Shown one piece after another: positions 57,985-64,000 of a DNA stretch of 64,000 nucleotides. The stretch is from Nymphaea colorata (Eukaryota > Streptophyta > Magnoliopsida > Nymphaeales > Nymphaeaceae). How positions within the stretch are numbered: position 1 is the stretch's first letter; each line of letters starts with the position of its first letter. The notes below the pieces were generated by a model. That model was not told the DNA's origin, did not search any database, and was given only the letters and a program-made list of their open reading frames with translations. Made by a program: the position numbers and the translations under genes. The stretch is from NCBI RefSeq assembly GCF_008831285.2, contig NC_045141.1, forward strand, positions 1,118,001 through 1,182,000, given 5' to 3'.

Positions 57985-59395
57985 TAGAAGAACTTAACTC
58001 AAACCATTTGTGAAACTTTCAATCAGTTGAATACCCAACTTTTCTAGAACCCGTCACCCTTAAACCAACCTTTTGTATAGAAGACCCTACTTTTATGGGA
58101 GATTTGGTGAAGTTCATTCTTTTAACCAGCCAAGTTTTACATTCAACCATCTCTTTAGGGAGTATAGTTCACTTCTCCTAGTGATATGCCATTTGATGTC
58201 AAGAACTTTTGTAAAAGAGAAACTTTTCAGTTTTGATAAAAACATTTTGGAAGTGTTTTCTCACACGATGATGTGCCTTGATTTATTCTTAGTACCTTCC
58301 AAGTGGAAGATAGAAATTTCAAGTTCTTGTTGTCCATCGACAGAAGAGAAAAATTGAAAAAAATCTTGGATTTGAGCATTGAAGAAAAATCCTATGAAGT
58401 TGAGAAAGTCAAGACTAGGAAATGCTGTTGACTCTGGCGATCAAACGTCTGCAAGGATTTAGCAAAAAAATATCTTGACGGAGAAGCCAAAATGCTCTAT
58501 AAGATCTTGGCAGGTAGCAAAATGAGAGTTGAGAGATGGGCTCGGGGCTTGTGTAGTCGTTCCTCTGAGTCAATAATCGAGAGTATCGGGTAGGCATAAA
58601 GGTGATTTATGTCTATTTCGCGAAGATAATGACTTACGAACCTTTGGATCGTTGAAAACCTGTAAGGTGAAGCGGGTTGGACACGTGACAAAGCTATACA
58701 TAACCACCAAAGCGGTGGAGCTTCGTAGTAGCCTTTGGGGTGGTGAGGTATTCCCTCAAAGGTGAAGGTCGGCCCAAAAAAAAAAAAAAATCAAACACAA
58801 GAAAAAAAGATTGAAAGGCAAAAAGCCAAATGCAAAAGAAAAAAATGAAGAAAAAACAAGAAAAAAACAAAATGTGCCTGCCAAGAGATGAAATACATGA
58901 AGGCTGAACTCGCAAGAATTGAATGTGACAATCTTTCGTGGATGAACAATTTTGGGGTCAATATCTACTCCTTTTTTTGATTATCTAGGATGTCGAGGAT
59001 GATTCCTTTTTATTCATATTCTGGAAATTGAAAGACATTTCCTCTAGAGATTGGACAACATTGATGCGAAATAAAACCTAATGCTTGTATGGTACTGAAA
59101 GTACACCAAGGTTATATTATTTGCACAACACGAGCACTCAAGTGAGTTGAATTGATCATTTTTTAACTATTTCGAAATTTAAAGTAAAAACTTGACGTCT
59201 CTTGTATGTTTCTAGACTTCCTAGGCATAGTAAAAACTAACCAATCCCCCTTTGGTCTTAAAAGTTTTTGCCCATTTCATTACCAAATTTCTGGTCCTTC
59301 CGTGAAATAGATGAAACCCCTCAAACCTAGTCCAACCATGCTGAGCGTGATGAATTATCCATCATTTCCTGTTTAGTCCATCTTAACATATGGAA
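57985..59395. repeat. Direct repeat copy 2 (~1.4 kb)
   Basis: Partner of 53205-54590, in the same orientation and clearly diverged by substitutions and indels. It includes the A-rich stretch 58776-58870 that replaces a shorter one in copy 1. Reading both strands gave no protein domain. Confidence 0.85.
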
Positions 59396-62300
59396 GATTA
59401 TAGACCACAAGTGGTTTGGACAATTTCATCGCCCACTTCATGCAGCAGCCTACTACTTAAATCCTTTTATTATATATCATTATACTTTTAAAAAGGATAG
59501 AGAGGTTGAGTATGACATATTGGAGTGCATTGATGTACAGAATGAGCTACTATCCATTTTTTTGATTTAATGGGGAGAGATACCACAATCTGATGCAGGA
59601 CATCATTGCATCTAGTTATTAGAAACATTAACTCTAGCCTACTACTTCAGTTTTTTTTTGTTATTTAAATTTATTGGTGTTTTATTTACTCTTTCATAGT
59701 ATTATTTTTCATTTTGTTGTTTAGATATGTGGTGGGATAGGTTTGGGCTTGAATGCCCACATATCAAGAAATTGGCAATTAGAATCCTCACTGAAACAAG
59801 CAGTGCCACTAGATGTGAAAGAAATTGTGTATTTGAACAAATTCACACCAAGAAAAAAAATAGGCTGGGCTGAATGTCCTTGTTTTTGTCAAATATAATA
59901 TGAATATGAGAGAGAAAGGTAAATTCAATACATTTGTTATGCATTTTAAATTTTTTACCAATTGGTTAATTTTATCCTTTTAGTTAAATTTTGTGAGCAA
60001 TTATTAGATGAAACATCAACGGGATGAACTTGCCTCCACACTTATTGCAAATGACGTTTTCTAATGCTTACATCAGCCCTTATTTACACGTGCCATGTTT
60101 CTTCAAAATCATTCTAAATAGATGAAGTTTTTTTTGCTTTTTATCTCTTTCCATCTTGCACTGATATTTTACCTTTATCGACAAAATTAGTTGGACTTAT
60201 ATTATTACTAGCTACAGACTGTTGTGTTTAACATTTTGGTACATTAGCTAAGTTTAATAAACTTTCTTCACAAAGCATTAGTTGTTTTATTTTACTCATA
60301 GCATTTCTCTTCATGTTGACATTTCTAATACTTCACACAAACACAATCATAGTAAAATATAAAAGATAAATTGAAAAAATAAAAGATAAAACTTAAATTG
60401 AAAAGAATATCAAACATTTGAAATGATCAATTGTCTTTATCAAAGAAAGACAACCAAAACTAGCCCAACCTTCAATCAAAGGGTTAAAAAAGGAACCAAT
60501 TTTACCTTTGTATAAGATTACAAAAAATTGCTAAGGCTTCCTCAAGAACCATGAAAATGTTGAGCAAAGTTAGAATTTGAAACATATACTAACATCACTA
60601 AAGGCTGACACTATATTTTGAAAATTGTACGCATATAATGGAAAATAGGATACAAAACAACTATAAAGTGTCAGAGGTGTTAGCTTATACCACAACAAAT
60701 TTAGGTAACTAAATGTATACAATTCAACAAGATTTTGTATGATTTAAATATATTGATGCAATCATGGCATGTTCCCTTTGGACCAATTTATCACATCTTG
60801 TTAATGAATCATAATTTGGTTTAGACATATTTTACAAAAGAAGAAAATCATGATATCCACAGGTCTTTGACATAACATATATAAACCTATATTATCATGG
60901 TTTGCTTAAAAAACACATGCGAGAGAAATTTGTCAGTATCTTCATATTTTCTCTACTAAATCAATTAACAGATCAAGTCTATAGAATTGAATTAATTGGA
61001 TAACATGCAAATAAAAAACAAGTGTATGATGTGTTCCAAGTATACCCGTCTTTTCCTATAAAATAAGCAGGATTAAATATTTAAATAGTTTTTTTATTAT
61101 TTTTTTTAAATAACTTTTTTAGTCTAATACTCAGACTGGCAGGGATTCATGATAATTTCTCAGAAATTAGGGTCATTTCATTATTGAAACCTTTTATGCA
61201 ACTCAAATACACAAAGTTGGGGATAAATTCGGGGTTTATGACCGTGCTATGAGCCATCATGATTTCATATATATGGACATATGAACTTGTTCATAAAAGA
61301 AAAGACAATGCCATTAACCAGCTAATCACCCCTCAAGGTGGAAGAATGGAAAGGATTCATGTGGATTAACCTAATTCTATAGAGATCATAGCTAAAAAAT
61401 GAATGAAAACCTAAAGTCAATTGGGGCACCAAAGTGAATACATACATACCAAGGATATAAGAAAACATGACAAATGTATGAGAATCAAGGGGATTAAGTC
61501 AATCCTATCCTGCTCATGACCTTGAAATACTTAAAAATGCGACAGAATCACCAAGAAAACAAACAAAGCATGGTCACACAATTTTTTGAGAAGGAATTAA
61601 CATCCATCAAGGTGGCCTCAACTACTCTACTTGAATCGTGCACCACACATAAATTACAAGAATGCAAATAGACATGAAGAAAACATGAAATATGATCACG
61701 GTCTAGAGAGAACTCCATCTATAACAATGAAATCAAGCTCTCATCCTTGACCTTGATGGAAATAGGAGAAGCTTCCTCAGAGTGCTTCTAGTCATACAAT
61801 GGCAATACATAAAGAGAGATAGATAGTTAGAGAGAAAGATAGAGCCTACCTTGCTTGACCGATTCCTTCTTCCTCTCCCCCTTCTTTTTTCCACTCATTC
61901 CTCTAGAGTGCTCCCTATGCTTGATCTGGGATTGAGAGGCTCTAAGGGGTGGCAACTTCTTCTTAAATTTATCATAAACGTGCAAGGGAGATGAAGACAC
62001 CAAGGATCTAAAGAAAAATTAATGAGATCAGATCCCTAGGCCTAGGGCCAAGGTTGCTATAGCTATGCCAGAGGCTCCAAGTTTGGCAGACGTGAGGCAC
62101 CAAGCCTCAGTGAAGCTCAGCTCATCGAAGTAGGATGACCGAGACAACAGTGGCTGGTCTGGCAGTGGTAGTTCTAGCAGTGGTTTTGGTGTTGATTCTA
62201 GCTATGGTTGGGTCACTAAGATGTCTTTTATAGAAATAGGAGATGAGATAGGGATTCAAGTGAGTGTGGGTTTGTTCAGTTGGGTTATGTCAGGAAGTGG

Positions 62301-62882
62301 CCAAACCTAAAGTATGTGCAAGACCAACTGAAATATGAGTAAGGGTTCTAGCAGCTTACTCCTATGGCCAGGGACTACTTCACTGGCCATTGACATTTGG
62401 GTTATATTGCCTAGCGGAGTAGGTAGGACTTGTCTTCCTTTTCCAATTATAGCCAAGGCCTTGCCTCCTCGATAAGATTTTGTTGGTTTCGGCCAGCGGT
62501 GACCACACACTGCGAGGGTGAAGGATGGGTGCTAATGGCTGCATGGTTGATGGCCACGGGTTGCAGTTAACCTTTGGATCTGGCAGAGATGGAGGGTAGA
62601 GGCTTGCACAACCAGCAAAGGCGGTTGCGGGGCTGGTAAACTAGCTCCTGTGTCCTGAAAATCCAATGATTGTTCGGCTTCCATAGGGATCAAGATGGGG
62701 CATAGGCCATGGATAGTGATAGAGCCCCAAGGAGGGAGGCCAAATATTCACAATGGACATGGAGCAGCAGTGTGCAAGCAGAAAGAGAGTAAAAGGGAGA
62801 GAAGCATCATGGGAGCGGATAACAAAGGGGGCCTATTCGGATTGGTTCTCTGGTGGTTCCTAAGTAGGAGAGGCAGCTGAAA
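59396..62882. other. AT-rich repeat-like DNA without recognised genes
   Basis: 59400-61800 is strongly AT-rich with no frame of note. 61850-62880 is GC-richer with small open frames on both strands. Its GGC/GGTTG-rich text resembles retroelement leader DNA, but I could not assign it. Confidence 0.35.
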
Positions 62883-62890
62883 GATAAGAG
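62883..62890. repeat. Left target-site duplication GATAAGAG
   Basis: Identical to 63454-63461, directly outside the TAGGGCTGCACA terminus of the small hAT element. Confidence 0.92.
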
Positions 62891-63453
62891 TAGGGCTGCA
62901 CACGAGCGGAGTCGAGCTCGAGCTTCATAGCTTCAGCTCGAGCTCGACTTGAGTGCCTGTTTTCAAGCTCGAGCTCGGCTCGAGTGGCTCGTCGTTTATT
63001 GACAATGCCTCACGTGGGGAGGAGAGCATATTGGGAAAAGAGAAAAATGGAAGGAAATGAAGACGTGGGGAGAAGAAAAGAAGAAAAAGGGGGTGTTGGG
63101 AAAAGAGAAAAAAGGAAATGACATGGGAAGGAGGAAGGGTGTTGGGAAAAGAGAAAAGAAAAAAAATGAATGAGTGGTGAAGAAAGAGAAACGTGGGTGA
63201 AGAGAGGGAAAAAAAGGAGGGAAATTAAATAATTTAAAAACGAGTTTAACTTTCAGCTAATTAATTTAATATAATGAGTTGAGTCTAGTTTAAACGAGTC
63301 GAGTTCTTGCAACTCTAACTCGACTCGTTTATTGATTCGAGTTTAATTTTCAGCTCGAACTCGACTCATTTATAAATGAGTCGAGCTCGAGCCGAGCTTT
63401 TGCGAGCGAGTTCGAGTTGAGCCCGAGTTGGCTCAATTCGTTGTGCAGCCCTA
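62891..63453. mobile_element. Small non-autonomous hAT-type element, 563 bp
   Basis: Perfect 12 bp inverted termini TAGGGCTGCACA are flanked by 8 bp duplications. Subterminal CGAGCTCGAGCTCG arrays lie on the left (62905-62995) and CGAGTCGAG/AACTCGACTCG arrays on the right (63290-63425). The interior is a purine-rich spacer (63010-63225). The last ~190 bases closely match 51340-51534 of the gene-carrying element, so both are mobilised by the same type of transposase. There is no coding content. Confidence 0.92.
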
Positions 63454-63461
63454 GATAAGAG
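63454..63461. repeat. Right target-site duplication GATAAGAG
   Basis: Identical to 62883-62890, immediately after the terminal TGTGCAGCCCTA. Confidence 0.92.
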
Positions 63462-64000
63462 GGACCAGGTTCTAGCGACGAATAGTGGGGTGCTTTAAGG
63501 ATAGCTTGGTGCTTTAGTGCCGGAGCTGATATAGTCTTTTAGGGAGGCTGCAGGGGGCGAGTTGCAACACCCATTGAAGGACTCCTTTGACAAGGGGGGA
63601 GTTCAATGGTGGAGGCCGGGGTATTGGGCAAGGACCGCTGGGTAGGAATTAACCTTAGGATTAGGGCTCTACGTAGAACCATAAGTAAAAAAGAAAAGCA
63701 TTCCTTACTTTCATTAATGCAACACTTATAAGTTTTAATACGCTTAGAAAATGTGAAAAAGAAGTCTTACTGATTAATAATCATGATGCCTAGGGATGCA
63801 CCCTGATGATGTGGCTGATGTGTCCCCCTACTGGCAGAATTTGGTTGGCACATGAGCTGGTGCATTTTGACATGGCATCCAGACGTCTTCCCACCCAAAT
63901 TTTGCTGGACCAAAATTTGAATACCACTCAATGCATGTCCAGCTTTATATTGGACAAATTGCTGTCATAGCTGCAAAGAAACACAAAAAGGCAAGACACA
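63462..64000. other. Unassigned flank
   Basis: I see no gene or element terminus in these last bases. Confidence 0.4.

Overview
The window looks like nuclear DNA of a flowering plant. It is AT-rich, has split genes with canonical GT/AG introns, and carries plant-specific families (an NPH3/NPY-type gene and a zinc-ribbon protein with WxxF repeats). Most of its length is nested Ty3/gypsy, Ty1/copia, hAT and CACTA-like repeats. There is one 100-base assembly gap (56490-56589). I found no bacterial, organellar or CRISPR-like content and no tRNA or rRNA gene.

Layout. 1-1201: last two exons of an NPY/NPH3-family gene (+), cut by the window edge and carrying a one-base frameshift. 2540-3043: three tandem copies of a ~168 bp satellite-like unit. 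3640-10857: a decayed minus-strand Ty3/gypsy pol with an internally duplicated RNase H segment, split by a 3.17 kb solo-LTR-like insertion with a 5 bp target duplication. 10858-22500: layered insertions, namely a CACTA-like end with a 20 bp palindrome, hAT-like GC-rich termini, two oppositely oriented copies of a gypsy 3' region with internal tandem repeats, and CT/GC-rich and GGATTT-type low-complexity DNA. 22560-23875: a minus-strand gypsy gag relic. 25880-27020: an unidentified tandem duplication.

28256-37878 is the best host gene, with three exons and a clean reading frame of about 897 codons. It has an N-terminal CxxC...CxxC zinc ribbon and five acidic WxxF repeats, and the first intron is 6.1 kb. 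38788-42530 is a 3'-truncated Ty1/copia element with an initiator-Met primer-binding site. 43401-46213 is a minus-strand, multi-exon coiled-coil gene or pseudogene.

48747-51534 is the most interesting object. It is a complete non-autonomous hAT-type element (8 bp target duplication CTTTGTTG, 12 bp TIRs) that contains intron-bearing fragments of a host HBS1-like translational GTPase gene, i.e. a Pack-type gene-capturing hAT. A 563 bp sibling without cargo lies at 62891-63453 with its own 8 bp duplication (GATAAGAG). Between them a ~1.3 kb sequence occurs twice as direct repeats ~4.8 kb apart. All identifications come from reading translated sequence by eye, with no database search.
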